From positions 2,232,001-2,296,000 of the forward strand of contig NZ_CP014619.1 in the NCBI RefSeq assembly GCF_002074055.1: a stretch of 64,000 bases of DNA. The letters run 5' to 3'. The position numbers were made by a program, and so were the translations under genes. Numbering within the stretch: the first letter of the stretch is position 1; the number at the start of each line of letters is the position of its first letter. Source of the stretch: Frondihabitans sp. 762G35. GTDB taxonomy: Bacteria; Actinomycetota; Actinomycetes; Actinomycetales; Microbacteriaceae. Positions 1-9,271 of the stretch are shown here, in pieces. Under the pieces are notes generated by a model that saw only the letters and a program-made list of their open reading frames with translations, ran no database searches and was not told the DNA's origin.

Positions 1-593
1 GGGATCCCCGTCCCCCGTCCGCCGAGCGCGAAGTACTCCGTGGGCGCGGCCTCGGGCGACCAGTCCTGGCCGATCCCCCGCGTGCGCTCCAGCAGCTTTT
101 CGTTCGACTCCCCCGGGCTGGCGATCCCCGAGAGGTCGCCCTTGATGTCCGCGGCGAAGACGGGCACGCCCGCGCGGGAGAGCTGCTCGGCCAGGACCTG
201 CAGCGTCTTCGTCTTGCCGGTGCCGGTGGCTCCGGCGACGAGTCCGTGCCGATTGAGCATGGCGAGCGGGATGCGCACGGGCACGTCGGCGAGCGCGTCG
301 CCGTTGACGAGCGCACCCATCTCGAGCGCGGGGCCGTCGAAGGAGTAGCCGGCGCGGATCCTGGCGACCTGGTCGGCGTCGAGGGGCCCGGCGGTCTCGA
401 CCGCAGGAGCCACGGGACCACTGCTCGCCGTCGCCGCGGCTGCCGCCTCGGCGGCCGCACTCGCCAGAGCCGCAGCCTCCGCCGCACGCTCCTGCGCCCG
501 CGCCAGGGCCTCGTCCGCCTCCCTCTTGGCGGTCTCGGCGGCGGCCACAGCCGCCTCCGCTTCGAGGCGTGCGGTTTCGGCGGCGTCGCTCAT
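1..593 (-). CDS. HerA-like helicase / DUF853 ATP-binding protein (N-terminal part, runs off the window)
   Basis: The first 197 residues are visible; the gene continues beyond base 1. Residues 1-55 are an Ala/Glu-rich segment that should form a coiled coil. From about residue 70 the sequence follows the DUF853/HerA-like family, with a Walker A motif GATGTGKT at residues 120-127 and the family's ADIKGDLSG stretch at about 147-155. Proteins of this family are predicted cytoplasmic hexameric ATPases; their substrate is not established. The ATG at 593 is the only start before the coiled coil. The upstream neighbour on the same strand begins further right and is not obviously related. Confidence 0.8.
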   Translation of the reverse strand, partial: MSDAAETARLEAEAAVAAAETAKREADEALARAQERAAEAAALASAAAEAAAAATASSGPVAPAVETAGPLDADQVARIRAGYSFDGPALEMGALVNGDALADVPVRIPLAMLNRHGLVAGATGTGKTKTLQVLAEQLSRAGVPVFAADIKGDLSGIASPGESNEKLLERTRGIGQDWSPEAAPTEYFALGGRGTGI

Positions 594-602
594 GGCGACA
601 GC

Positions 603-1283
603 CTAGGAGCCCGCGGGCGCCGCCGCTCGTTTTTCGAGCCGGTGTCGTTCCGCGAGGAGCCGGTACGCGAACGGCGCCCAGAGGACGACCGCCACTCCCG
701 CGCCGATCAGGACGCCGCCGACGGTGTCCGAGAGCCAGTGGGCCCCCAGGTAGGTGCGGCTGAGGAGCATGAGCACGGAGTAGACGACGCCGGCGACCCA
801 CACCCGGGTGCGGCGGAGGATCACGCCCAGCGTCACGGCGATCGTGACGGCGTTCGCCACGTGCCCGGACGGGAACGACCCGAAGTCGCTCGCGACGAGG
901 ATGTCGAGGGGGCGCGCCCGGCCGAACAGGTGCTTGAGCAGCTGGACGACACCGGCGCTCAGCACGGACGCCAGGACGAAATAGAGGGCCGCCCAGCGTC
1001 TCCTGCGGACCACCAGGAGGAGCGCGATGACGATCGGCACGACGAAGATCCCGAACCAGCCTCCGCCGAGGAAGTTCATGACGAGGGCCGGGACCTCCCA
1101 CAGCGGCGACCGGTGCTCCACGATCTCGGCCATCCACTCGGTGTCGATCTCGAGCCGGCCCCGACGGAGCGTGACGAGCCAGCCCAGGAGGAGCGCCAGG
1201 CCGAGGCCGCCCAGGGCGGAGACGAAGGGCCATCGTCGCTGGACCCGGAGAGCGATCCGGCGCTCGTCGGTGGAGTCGGTCAT
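603..1283 (-). CDS. PAP2-family membrane phosphatase
   Basis: A 226-residue integral membrane protein with about six hydrophobic segments. It carries the PAP2 signature in order: KHLFGRARP, then FPSGH in the middle, then SRTYLGAHWLSD near the C-terminus. These supply the Lys/Arg, Ser-Gly-His and Arg...His active-site residues. Family members dephosphorylate lipid phosphates such as undecaprenyl pyrophosphate or phosphatidic acid at the outer membrane face; which one applies here cannot be read from the sequence. The ATG at 1283 lies 20 bases downstream of the MFS exporter stop, so the two are probably co-transcribed. Confidence 0.88.
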   Translation of the reverse strand: MTDSTDERRIALRVQRRWPFVSALGGLGLALLLGWLVTLRRGRLEIDTEWMAEIVEHRSPLWEVPALVMNFLGGGWFGIFVVPIVIALLLVVRRRRWAALYFVLASVLSAGVVQLLKHLFGRARPLDILVASDFGSFPSGHVANAVTIAVTLGVILRRTRVWVAGVVYSVLMLLSRTYLGAHWLSDTVGGVLIGAGVAVVLWAPFAYRLLAERHRLEKRAAAPAGS

Positions 1284-1303
1284 CGACCCACCGTACCGGG
1301 TGG

Positions 1304-2533
1304 TCAGTGGCCGAGCGCCGGGACCGTCCTGGGGCGGACGAGGATCCACAGCCCGAGGATCGCGATGAATGTCGTGGCGACCATCACGGCACCCATCGGA
1401 GCCGCGGTCGTGATCCCCAGGACGCCGACGATCGGCGAGATCAGGCCGGCGAGGCCGAAGTTGAGGGCGCCGAGCAGCGACGCGGCGGTTCCCGCCTCCT
1501 TCCCGTGGTTGGCGAGGGCCAGCACCTGCACCTGCGGGAACGAGAAGCCGCACGAGCAGATGAAGAGCCAGAGCGGCACGAGCACGCCCGCGAGACCGAC
1601 CTGAGCCAGGTCGAGGACCACGATGGCGATCGCCGAGAGGAACATGACGCTCGTCGAGCCCGCGAGGATCCACTGCGGCCCGAAGCGCTGAGCCAGCCGC
1701 GCCGACACCTGCACCCCGATCACGATCCCGAGCGAGTTGATCGCGAACAGCAGCCCGTACTGCTGGGCGCTCATGCCGTAGACCTCCTGGAAGAGGAACG
1801 ACGAGGACGAGAGGTACGCGAAGAGGCCGGAGAAGACCATCGCGCCGATCAGCGCGACGCCGACGAAGATGCGGTCGCCGAACAGGACGCGGTAGCGCTG
1901 ACGGAGCGTCGAGTGCCCCGCCTCCTGCCGGAGCTCCCGGGGCAGGGTCTCGACGATGAAGAAGACCGCGGCCAGCACCACGAAGACGCCGTACGCCGCG
2001 AGGAAGACGAAGATCCCCCGCCAGCTGGTGACGCGCAGGAGCTGCGACCCGATGAGCGGGGCGAGGAGCGGCGCGAGTCCGTTGACGAGCGCGAGCCGCG
2101 ACAGCATGCGCACGAGCGGCTTGCCTCCGAAGAGATCGCGGACGAGCGCCATGGCGACGACGCCACCGGCGGCCGCGCCCATTCCCTGGAGGACGCGGAA
2201 GAGCCCGAGGAGCTCGATGCTCGGAGCGATCGCGACGCCGATGCTGGCGATGACGTGCACCGTGCTCGCCGTGATGAGCGGGATCCGGCGACCCACCCGG
2301 TCGCTCCACGGGCCGACGAGGAGCTGCCCGAGCGCGAAGCCGATCGTCGTCGCCGTCAGCGTGAGCTGGATGACGGCCGTCGTCACCCCGAAGTCGCTCT
2401 GGAGCGCCGGGAACGCGGGCAGGTAGAGGTCGATGGTCGCCGGCCCGAGAGCCGTGAGCGCCCCCAGCACGACGACGTAGACGAGACGCTGGCGCCGGGT
2501 GAGAGAGTCTCCCGGGTGCACGACGATGGTCAC
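1304..2533 (-). CDS. MFS multidrug efflux transporter, Bcr/CflA type
   Basis: 409 residues with 12 predicted membrane segments. The N-terminal TM1 motif ending DLYLPAFP and the loop GPWSDRVGRR (motif A of 12-TM drug:proton antiporters) are typical of the Bcr/CflA subgroup of DHA1 exporters. Expected role: proton-driven export of drugs or metabolites from the cytoplasm; the substrate is unknown. It reads into the PAP2 phosphatase gene with a 20-base gap. Confidence 0.85.
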   Translation of the reverse strand: MTIVVHPGDSLTRRQRLVYVVVLGALTALGPATIDLYLPAFPALQSDFGVTTAVIQLTLTATTIGFALGQLLVGPWSDRVGRRIPLITASTVHVIASIGVAIAPSIELLGLFRVLQGMGAAAGGVVAMALVRDLFGGKPLVRMLSRLALVNGLAPLLAPLIGSQLLRVTSWRGIFVFLAAYGVFVVLAAVFFIVETLPRELRQEAGHSTLRQRYRVLFGDRIFVGVALIGAMVFSGLFAYLSSSSFLFQEVYGMSAQQYGLLFAINSLGIVIGVQVSARLAQRFGPQWILAGSTSVMFLSAIAIVVLDLAQVGLAGVLVPLWLFICSCGFSFPQVQVLALANHGKEAGTAASLLGALNFGLAGLISPIVGVLGITTAAPMGAVMVATTFIAILGLWILVRPRTVPALGH

Positions 2534-2701
2534 GGAACTCCTAGCGAAAATGCCGGTCAGGGCTGTGGTGAACGCTCACGGAAGCAGTGACCTGCGCGAG
2601 CGGGGAGGAGGGTGGGGAGGGGTTCGGCCGACGCGACGGCGACCGTTCGACAAGCCTAGCCCTCGGCCCGGCCGCTACGGAAGACACCCGGGGGCGCCCG
2701 C

Positions 2702-3769
2702 TCACTTGGCCCGGACGAGGCTCCTCTCGAAGTCGCGCACCGTGTCGGTGCGGAGGGCCTGCCGGAGCCTCTCGGTCGCCTCCGGATCGACCGTCACGAT
2801 GGACTGCCCGTCGGGTGACGTGCCCGTCCCGCCCGTGGGAACGGTGAAGAACGAGAAGCCGCTGGAGTCGAGACCGCGGAGAGAGTAGGCGAGCGAGGCG
2901 ATCCGCGGGAGGGTGAAGCCGGCGTCGACCGTGAGGTTCTTCGAGGTCTCCGACGCGAACGCGGTGAGCGCCTGCGGGTCGGCGAGGACGTCACGGCTGA
3001 TCGCGCGGTCGAGGATGCCCCGGAGGAGGGCTTGCTGGTTGGCCACGCGCTGGTAGTCGCCCGTCGCGAACGCCTTCCGCTCGCGCACGAATGCGAGGGC
3101 CTTCTCGCCCTCGAGCGACACGGGGCCTCCGGGGAAGAAGAAGGGGCCGCCGAGCTCGGGGTTCGTCGTCGTGAACGGCGCCCGGTTGTCGACGGGGACA
3201 CCCCCCAGGGCCGTCGTCATGTCGGAGAGGCCCTCGAAGTCGATGATGGCCACGTGGTCGATCCGCGCCCCGAGGAAGGTCTCGACGGTCTGGATCGACA
3301 GCGCTGTGCCGCCCCAGGCGAGCGCGGCGTTCACCTTGGCCTCGCCGTGACCGGGGACGGGGAGCCAGAGGTCGCGCATGATCGACATGATCGAGACGTG
3401 CGACCCGTCGGCCGGCACGTGGACGAGCATCATCACGTCGGAGCGCTGCGCCCCCTTCGCGAGGAGGTCTCGAGCGTCGCTCTCGACTCGGGAGTCGCTC
3501 CCCAGGAGCAGGATGTTCTGGGCTCCGCCGACGGGAGCGGGTCGGCCCTTCTCGTCGGGGAAGGCCTCGGAGACGGGGATGGTCGTGAGGTTCTTGCCGA
3601 CCACCTGCTGGACGAGCACGGCGGCGCCCCCGACGACGGCCACCAGCATCGCCACGAGGACGCCCACCGTGACGAGGGCCTTCATCCGGGCACGGCGCCG
3701 GCGCCGGCTGCGACGGCGGGAGGATCGGGAGGGGGCGGGGTGCGAGACGACATCGGGGGTCGTGGTCAT
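2702..3769 (-). CDS. LytR-CpsA-Psr (LCP) family cell-wall glycopolymer ligase
   Basis: 355 residues. A short Arg-rich cytoplasmic tail (residues 1-30) precedes a single membrane anchor (about 30-55), followed by an extracellular LCP domain containing LLGSDSR near residue 90, several conserved Arg/Asp positions and RVANQQALLR. LCP enzymes transfer undecaprenyl-linked glycopolymers to peptidoglycan. The upstream gene is a polyprenyl-phosphate sugar transferase, so the pair fits synthesis and attachment of one surface polysaccharide. The 87-base gap between them allows co-transcription. Confidence 0.9.
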   Translation of the reverse strand: MTTTPDVVSHPAPSRSSRRRSRRRRRARMKALVTVGVLVAMLVAVVGGAAVLVQQVVGKNLTTIPVSEAFPDEKGRPAPVGGAQNILLLGSDSRVESDARDLLAKGAQRSDVMMLVHVPADGSHVSIMSIMRDLWLPVPGHGEAKVNAALAWGGTALSIQTVETFLGARIDHVAIIDFEGLSDMTTALGGVPVDNRAPFTTTNPELGGPFFFPGGPVSLEGEKALAFVRERKAFATGDYQRVANQQALLRGILDRAISRDVLADPQALTAFASETSKNLTVDAGFTLPRIASLAYSLRGLDSSGFSFFTVPTGGTGTSPDGQSIVTVDPEATERLRQALRTDTVRDFERSLVRAK

Positions 3770-3856
3770 GGCGCGGCTTTCGGATCGATGACGGGTGGGG
3801 ACTCTGCGGCGAGCGGTCGGAACAGGTGGAGTCGGCGTGCCCGAGACTCGGACGGA

Positions 3857-4579
3857 TCAGTAGGCGCCGACGGGCAGGAGGACGGCGCGGACGGTCTTGA
3901 GGAGGACGACGACGTCGTACCCGAGGCTCCAGCGATCGACGTAGTCGAGGTCGAGTGCGAGTCCGTCCTCCCACGTGAGGGTGCTCCGGCCGCCGACCTG
4001 CCAGGGACCGGTCATGCCGGGGACGGCCTCGAGCCGACGCGCCGCCCGGGCGCAGTAGGTCGCGACCTCGCAGGGAAGCGCCGGGCGAGGGCCGACGAGG
4101 CTCATGTCGCCGCGGAGCACGTTCCACAGCTGGGGCAGCTCGTCGAGGGAGAAGCGGCGCAGGACGGCGCCGACCGGCGTGACGCGCGGATCGGCCTCGA
4201 GCTTGAAGAGCGGACCGTCGGCTCGGTGCCGCCGTTTGAGCTCTGCCAGCCGGGCGTCGGAGTCGAGGTGCATGGTGCGGAACTTGACGATGGAGAAGGC
4301 TCGACCGTCACGCCCGACGCGCACCTGGCGGTAGATCGGCGACCCCGCGCTGTCGAGACGGACGAGGAGGGCGATCGCCAGGAAGACCGGGAAGAGCAGG
4401 ATGAGCCCGACGAGGGCACCCAGGACGTCGACGCCGCGTTTCGCCGTGCGCGCCGCGGACCGGGATCGCCTGTCGGCGGGCGGGGCGACCTTCGGGGACG
4501 GGGCGTCGTCGGCCCGAGGGAGCGCGGACGAGTCGGAGCGCGAGATCGGGAGGGTCGTGGTGCGCGTCAGCAGGGTCAA
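3857..4579 (-). CDS. Undecaprenyl-phosphate sugar (glycosyl-1-phosphate) transferase, ExoY/WcaJ catalytic type
   Basis: 240 residues, the short ExoY-like form of the bacterial sugar transferase family. It has one N-terminal membrane segment (about residues 55-80) and lacks the extra transmembrane block of longer WbaP-type enzymes. Diagnostic motifs are KRGVDVLGA, the KFRTM stretch, SLDELPQLWNVLRGDMSLVGPRP and a C-terminal Pro-Gly-Met-Thr-Gly. It should load the first sugar-1-phosphate onto undecaprenyl phosphate for exopolysaccharide or wall-polymer assembly. A promoter with an operator-like palindrome lies upstream (4591-4643). Confidence 0.88.
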   Translation of the reverse strand: MTLLTRTTTLPISRSDSSALPRADDAPSPKVAPPADRRSRSAARTAKRGVDVLGALVGLILLFPVFLAIALLVRLDSAGSPIYRQVRVGRDGRAFSIVKFRTMHLDSDARLAELKRRHRADGPLFKLEADPRVTPVGAVLRRFSLDELPQLWNVLRGDMSLVGPRPALPCEVATYCARAARRLEAVPGMTGPWQVGGRSTLTWEDGLALDLDYVDRWSLGYDVVVLLKTVRAVLLPVGAY

Positions 4580-4590
4580 ACCGAGGCCTC

Positions 4591-4643
4591 TCTGTTGTGT
4601 GACATATTACACAGAGTGTACCGATACGGCTCAGTCCCCTCAA
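4591..4643 (-). promoter_or_regulatory. Promoter and operator-like palindrome for the sugar transferase gene
   Basis: Reading the minus strand, TTGAGG (4643-4638) and TACACT (4620-4615) are separated by 17 bases, a good sigma-A type promoter. Just downstream, over the expected start of transcription, TGTGT (4596-4600) and ACACA (4609-4613) form an inverted repeat with an 8-base AT-rich centre; TCTGT/ACAGA at 4591-4615 forms a second, offset pair. The stretch is conspicuously AT-rich for this genome. A repressor site is inferred from position only. Confidence 0.5.
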
Positions 4644-4665
4644 GTGAAATACAACATCCGGACAG

Positions 4666-4707
4666 GAAAAAGCCCCCGGGGAAGCGATGGTCGCTTCTCG
4701 CGGGGGC
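4666..4707 (-). terminator. Rho-independent terminator downstream of metB
   Basis: On the minus strand GCCCCCG pairs with CGGGGGC (4701-4707 and 4672-4678), extended inward by AGCGA/TCGCT, and is followed by a run of T (4671-4667). It lies about 40 bases past the metB stop. Confidence 0.85.
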
Positions 4708-4746
4708 GAGGACGAGGCTGCGGTGACGAGACCGCCGCCGCCGTGG

Positions 4747-5898
4747 CTAGCCGAGCGTGCCGAGCGCGCGGGTGACGTCGGCCACGAGATCGTCGACCGA
4801 CTCGATGCCCACCGAGAGCCGGACGAGGTTCTCCGGCACCTCGAGGGCCGTCCCGCGGACCGACGCGTGCGTCATCTCCGACGGATAGCCGATGAGCGAC
4901 TCGACGCCGCCGAGCGACTCCGCGAGCTGGAACACCTCGGTGGACTCCGCGAAGCGCTTGGCCGCGGGGGCACCTCCCGAGACCGCGATGGAGAGCATGC
5001 CGCCGAAGCGCTTCATCTGGCGGGAGGCCAGCTCGTGACCCGGGTGCTCCGGCAGACCGGGGTAGTAGACCTTCTCGACCGCAGGATGCCCGACCACGGC
5101 CTCCGCGACGGCCTGGGCGTTCTCGGAGTGGCGGTCGACCCGCACTCCCAGCGTCTTGATGCCCCGGATCGTGAGCCACGCCTCCATCGGAGCGGACACG
5201 GCACCGACGCCGAACTGCACGAAGCCGATCTTCTCGGCGAGGTCGTCGTCGTTCACGACCAGGGCGCCGCCGACGGTGTCGGAGTGGCCGCCGAGGTACT
5301 TCGTCGTGGAGTGCACGACCACGTCGGCGCCCAGCGCGAGGGGCTGCTGGATGTAGGGCGAGGCGAAGGTGTTGTCGACGACGACCAGCGCGCCGGCGGC
5401 GTGCCCGATCTCGGCGAGGGCGCCGATGTCGCTGATCTTCATCATCGGGTTGCTCGGCGTCTCGACCCACAGGAGGGTCGTCTGCGACGCCTGCACCGCC
5501 TCGCGGACCTGGTCGAGGTCGGTCATGTCGACGGTGTCGAGCGTGATGCCCCAGGGCTTCCAGACCCGGTTGACGAGCCGGTGGGTGCCGCCGTACACGT
5601 CGTTGCCCATGACGACGCGCGAGCCGGGCGAGAGGACGGCGCGGAGGAGGGAGTCCTCGGCCGCGAGGCCGGAAGCGAAGCTGAAAGCGGCCGAGCCGCC
5701 CTCGAGGCTGGCGAGCACCGTCTGGAGGGAGTCGCGCGTGGGGTTGGCCGAGCGCGCGTACTCGTAGCCGCCGCGGAACCCGCCGATGCCGTCCTGCACG
5801 AACGTGGAGGTCTGGTAGATCGGCGGGACGACGGCACCCGTCGTCGGGTCGAACTCCTGGCCGTCGTGGATGGCGCGGGTCTCGAAGGAGTGGGTCAC
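4747..5898 (-). CDS. metB: Cystathionine gamma-synthase (Cys/Met PLP enzyme family)
   Basis: 383 residues, the usual length for the family. It joins an activated homoserine ester with cysteine to make cystathionine in the cytoplasm. Conserved features are the YEYARSANPTRD segment (about 45-56), VYGGTHRL (101-108), and the PLP-binding lysine K200 in HSTTKYLGGHSD. It follows a cystathionine beta-synthase gene with a 52-base gap, so both arms of transsulfuration are encoded together. Homologues with gamma-lyase activity look similar, so direction of the reaction is inferred. Confidence 0.9.
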   Translation of the reverse strand: MTHSFETRAIHDGQEFDPTTGAVVPPIYQTSTFVQDGIGGFRGGYEYARSANPTRDSLQTVLASLEGGSAAFSFASGLAAEDSLLRAVLSPGSRVVMGNDVYGGTHRLVNRVWKPWGITLDTVDMTDLDQVREAVQASQTTLLWVETPSNPMMKISDIGALAEIGHAAGALVVVDNTFASPYIQQPLALGADVVVHSTTKYLGGHSDTVGGALVVNDDDLAEKIGFVQFGVGAVSAPMEAWLTIRGIKTLGVRVDRHSENAQAVAEAVVGHPAVEKVYYPGLPEHPGHELASRQMKRFGGMLSIAVSGGAPAAKRFAESTEVFQLAESLGGVESLIGYPSEMTHASVRGTALEVPENLVRLSVGIESVDDLVADVTRALGTLG

Positions 5899-5950
5899 GG
5901 GAGGAGCCTTTCGCGGGCGTTCTGGGGAGCGGCGACGCCGCTCGAGGGGA

Positions 5951-7315
5951 TCATTCGGAGAGGAAGGCGAGGAGGTCGTGGCGGGTGACGACGGCTGCGG
6001 GCTTGCCGTCGCTCGTGACGAGCAGCGCGTCGTTCTTCTCGAGGGCGCGACGCGCTGCCGACACGGACTCGTTGAGGCCGATGAGCGGAAGCGGCTCCCC
6101 CACGAAGCCCTCCAGGCGATCGGTCATCTGAGCGGCACCGGAGAACACGTGCTCCAGGAGCGCCTTCTCCTCGACGGCCCCGACGACCTCGCCCATCACG
6201 ACGGGCGGCTCGGCCGAGAGGACCGGCATCTGCGAGACGCCGTACTTCGACATGATCTGCACCACGTCGCGCACGGTGTCGCCGGGATGCGCGTGCACCA
6301 GGTCCGGGAGGGCACCGCTCTTCGAGGCGATCAGGTCGCCGACCGTGCGCTCGTCCGCGACCTCGCTGAAGCCGTAGGACCGCATCCAGCGGTCGTTGAA
6401 GATCTTGCCGAGATAGCCGCGCCCGCCGTCGGGCAGGAGGCACACCACGACGTCGTCGGCGGAGAGCTCGCGCGCCACGTCGAGCGCGGCCGCCACGGCC
6501 ATTCCGCTCGAGCCGCCGACGAGCAGCCCCTCCTCGCGGGCGAGTCGCCGGGTGAGGTCGAACGATCGCGCGTCGGAGACCGCGATGATGCGGTCGACGA
6601 CGCTGCCGTCGTAGGCCCCCGGCCAGAAGTCCTCGCCGACGCCCTCGACGAGGTAGGGCCGGCCGGAGCCGCCGGAGTAGACGCTGCCCTCGGGATCGGC
6701 GCCCACGATCCGCACGGCGCCGCCGCTGATCTCCTTCAGGTAGCGACCGGTGCCGCTGATGGTGCCGCCGGTCCCGATCCCGGCCACGAAGTGCGTGAGG
6801 CGCCCCTCGGTGTCGCGCCAGATCTCCGGACCGGTGGTCTCGTAGTGGCTGAGCGGGCCGTTGGGGTTGAAGTACTGGTTGGGCTTGAAGGCGCCCGGGA
6901 TCTCGGTGACGAGCCGATCGGAGACGCTGTAGTAGGACTCGGGGCTGTCGGGCGCGACGGCCGTCGGCGTGACCACGATCTCGGCGCCGTAGGCGGTGAG
7001 GACGTTCCGCTTGTCTTCGCCGACCTTGTCGGGGAGCACGAAGACGCACCGGTAGCCGCGCTGCTGCGCGACGAGTGCGAGACCGACGCCCGTGTTGCCG
7101 CTCGTGGGCTCGACGATCGTTCCGCCGGGCTTCAGCAGCCCCTCGCGCTCGGCGGCGTCGATGATGCGCGTCGCGATGCGGTCCTTCGACGACCCACCCG
7201 GGTTGAGGTACTCGACCTTGACGAGGACGGTGGCCTCGATGCCTTCCGTCAGCCGGTTCAGTTTCACCAGGGGCGTGTCGCCCACGAGGTCGAGGACGGA
7301 TTCGGCGTACTTCAC
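5951..7315 (-). CDS. cbs: Cystathionine beta-synthase with C-terminal CBS domain pair
   Basis: 454 residues. The N-terminal ~320 residues are a PLP-dependent cysteine synthase fold with the Schiff-base lysine K44 in GGSSKDR and the phosphate-binding SGNTGVGLAL loop. The last ~120 residues form two CBS (Bateman) modules, which in this family regulate activity by nucleotide or S-adenosylmethionine binding. The start is a GTG at 7315: TAGACT lies only 6 bases upstream (7327-7322), so the mRNA is probably leaderless. Expected reaction: homoserine plus serine (or acetylserine) to cystathionine. Confidence 0.9.
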   Translation of the reverse strand: MKYAESVLDLVGDTPLVKLNRLTEGIEATVLVKVEYLNPGGSSKDRIATRIIDAAEREGLLKPGGTIVEPTSGNTGVGLALVAQQRGYRCVFVLPDKVGEDKRNVLTAYGAEIVVTPTAVAPDSPESYYSVSDRLVTEIPGAFKPNQYFNPNGPLSHYETTGPEIWRDTEGRLTHFVAGIGTGGTISGTGRYLKEISGGAVRIVGADPEGSVYSGGSGRPYLVEGVGEDFWPGAYDGSVVDRIIAVSDARSFDLTRRLAREEGLLVGGSSGMAVAAALDVARELSADDVVVCLLPDGGRGYLGKIFNDRWMRSYGFSEVADERTVGDLIASKSGALPDLVHAHPGDTVRDVVQIMSKYGVSQMPVLSAEPPVVMGEVVGAVEEKALLEHVFSGAAQMTDRLEGFVGEPLPLIGLNESVSAARRALEKNDALLVTSDGKPAAVVTRHDLLAFLSE

Positions 7316-7384
7316 CCGTCGAGTCTACCGACGGGCACCTGGCCGTGACGGGAGAAGACCTGCCGCGACGGGGCCGTCGCCCCC

Positions 7385-9271
7385 TCAGCCGGCGACGCCG
7401 ACCTGCTGGTCGTAGAGCTCGGCGTAGACGCCGCCCAGGGCGACCAGGTCGTCGTGCGTTCCGCGCTCGACGATCCGGCCGGCCTTCACGACGAAGATGA
7501 CGTCGGCCGATCGGACCGTGGAGAGACGGTGCGCGATGGCGATCGTCGTCCGGCCCCGGGCGGCCGTGTCGAGCGCCTCCTGCACGATGCGCTCCGAGAC
7601 GGAGTCGAGCGCGCTCGTCGCCTCGTCGAGGACGAGCACCGCCGGATCTTTCAGCAGGACGCGGGCGATGGCGATGCGCTGCTTCTCGCCCCCCGAGAGC
7701 CGGTAGCCCCGCTCCCCCACGACCGTGTCGTACCCGTCGGGGAACGACATGATCGTCTCGTGGATGTTGGCCTGGCGCGCCGCCGTCTCGAGCTGCTCGA
7801 GCGTCGCCCCCGGACGGGCGTACCGCAGGTTGTCGCCGATCGTGGCGTGGAAGAGATAGGTCTCCTGGCTGACGATGCCGATGTTGGCGACGAGGTCGTC
7901 CTGCGAGAGGTCGCGGACGTCGATCCCGGCGAACCGGACGACACCGCTGGACGCCTCGTAGAACCGCGGGATGAGGTAGGAGACGGTCGTCTTCCCGGCG
8001 CCGCTCGGCCCGACGAAGGCGACGAATTGCCCTGGCTCGACGTCGAAGGTCAGCCCGTCGAGCGTCTTCTGACCGGGTTCGGCGTCGGGATAGGCGAAGG
8101 TGACGTCGTCGAACCCGACCCGCCCGAGGCCCGCCTCGGGTACCGGGACCGGCTCGTGGGAGTCGCTGATCGCGGGGGTGAGGTCGAGGTACTCGAAGAT
8201 GCGGGCGAAGAGCGCCCCCGACGTCTGGATGTCGAGCGCCACGCGCAGCAGGCCGAGGAGCGGGAACGTCAGGCGCGCCTGCACCGTGGTGAAGGCGACG
8301 ATCGTGCCCGCCGTGACCGCGACGTCCCGCGTGATGAGCCACGCGGCGACGAGGTAGATGACGGCGGGGATGATCGACAGGAAGATCTGGACCGTGGCGA
8401 AGAACCACTGCCCGCTCATCTGCTGCCTCACCTGGAGGCCGATCTGCGTGCGGTTCTCGGCCGCGTAGCGCTCGACCTCGGTGCGCTGCTGGTTGAAGCT
8501 CTTGGCCAGCAGGATGCCGCTCACGCTCAGCGTCTCCTGCGTGATGGCCGTCATGTCGGAGAGCGACTCCTGAGTCGCCGTGGCGATGCGCGCCCGCACC
8601 TGGCCGACCTTGCGCTGAGCGATCACGAGGACCGGCAGGAGCACGACGGCCACGATGGTCATCTGCCAGCTCAGGAACAGCATGGCCACGAAGGCGGCGA
8701 TCACGGTCACCGTGTTGCCGAGGACGGACGAGATCGTGTTGCTGAGCACGTTGGCCACGCCGCCGACGTCGTTCTGCAGCCGCGACTGGATGACTCCCGT
8801 CTTGGTGCGGGTGAAGAAGGCGAGCTCCATCCGCTGGAGGTGACCGAAGAGCCGGATGCGGAGGGCGCCCATCACCTTGTTGCCCACGGTCGCCGTGAGG
8901 TAGGTCTGCCAGACGCCGATGGCCGCGGAGAGCACCCACAGCAGGACCATCAGGCCCACGAGTCGCAGGAGCACCGGCACGTCGGGCCCGCCCCGCGGGA
9001 AGAGGCCCCGGTCGAACGCCTGCTGCGTCAGCAGCGGTGGGACGACGCTGAGCGCGGCACCCACGAGGACGAGGATCACGGTCACCACGAGGGCTCGCTT
9101 GTGCGGCGAGAAGAGACTGCGGATGCGGCGCAGCAGGTCGGGGACCTTGGGCGCGGACGCGTTGGCTGCCTTCTGGGCGTCGATGTCGGCACCCGACACG
9201 CGGCTGCCGCCCGGGCGACCGCCGCCACCGCGCATGCCGCCTCCGGAGGCGACCGAGTCCATCCTGCTCAC
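7385..9271 (-). CDS. ABC exporter, fused membrane and ATP-binding domains (MsbA/LmrA type)
   Basis: 628 residues: a Gly-rich N-terminal tail (1-30), six transmembrane helices (about 60-345), then a nucleotide-binding domain with Walker A GPSGAGKTT, signature LSGGEKQRIA and Walker B LVLDEATSALD, ending in an IAHRLS H-loop. Such half-transporters act as dimers in the membrane and export lipids, peptides or drugs. There is no partner half-transporter beside it, so a homodimer is likely. Substrate unknown. Confidence 0.92.
   Translation of the reverse strand: MSRMDSVASGGGMRGGGGRPGGSRVSGADIDAQKAANASAPKVPDLLRRIRSLFSPHKRALVVTVILVLVGAALSVVPPLLTQQAFDRGLFPRGGPDVPVLLRLVGLMVLLWVLSAAIGVWQTYLTATVGNKVMGALRIRLFGHLQRMELAFFTRTKTGVIQSRLQNDVGGVANVLSNTISSVLGNTVTVIAAFVAMLFLSWQMTIVAVVLLPVLVIAQRKVGQVRARIATATQESLSDMTAITQETLSVSGILLAKSFNQQRTEVERYAAENRTQIGLQVRQQMSGQWFFATVQIFLSIIPAVIYLVAAWLITRDVAVTAGTIVAFTTVQARLTFPLLGLLRVALDIQTSGALFARIFEYLDLTPAISDSHEPVPVPEAGLGRVGFDDVTFAYPDAEPGQKTLDGLTFDVEPGQFVAFVGPSGAGKTTVSYLIPRFYEASSGVVRFAGIDVRDLSQDDLVANIGIVSQETYLFHATIGDNLRYARPGATLEQLETAARQANIHETIMSFPDGYDTVVGERGYRLSGGEKQRIAIARVLLKDPAVLVLDEATSALDSVSERIVQEALDTAARGRTTIAIAHRLSTVRSADVIFVVKAGRIVERGTHDDLVALGGVYAELYDQQVGVAG

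Noticed and set aside
5895-8939. Very long minus-strand open frame (about 1,000 codons) across metB, cbs and the ABC exporter
   Set aside because: It is the out-of-phase shadow of well-supported genes in high-GC DNA: Arg/Pro/Ala-rich, no domains, and it spans three real genes.
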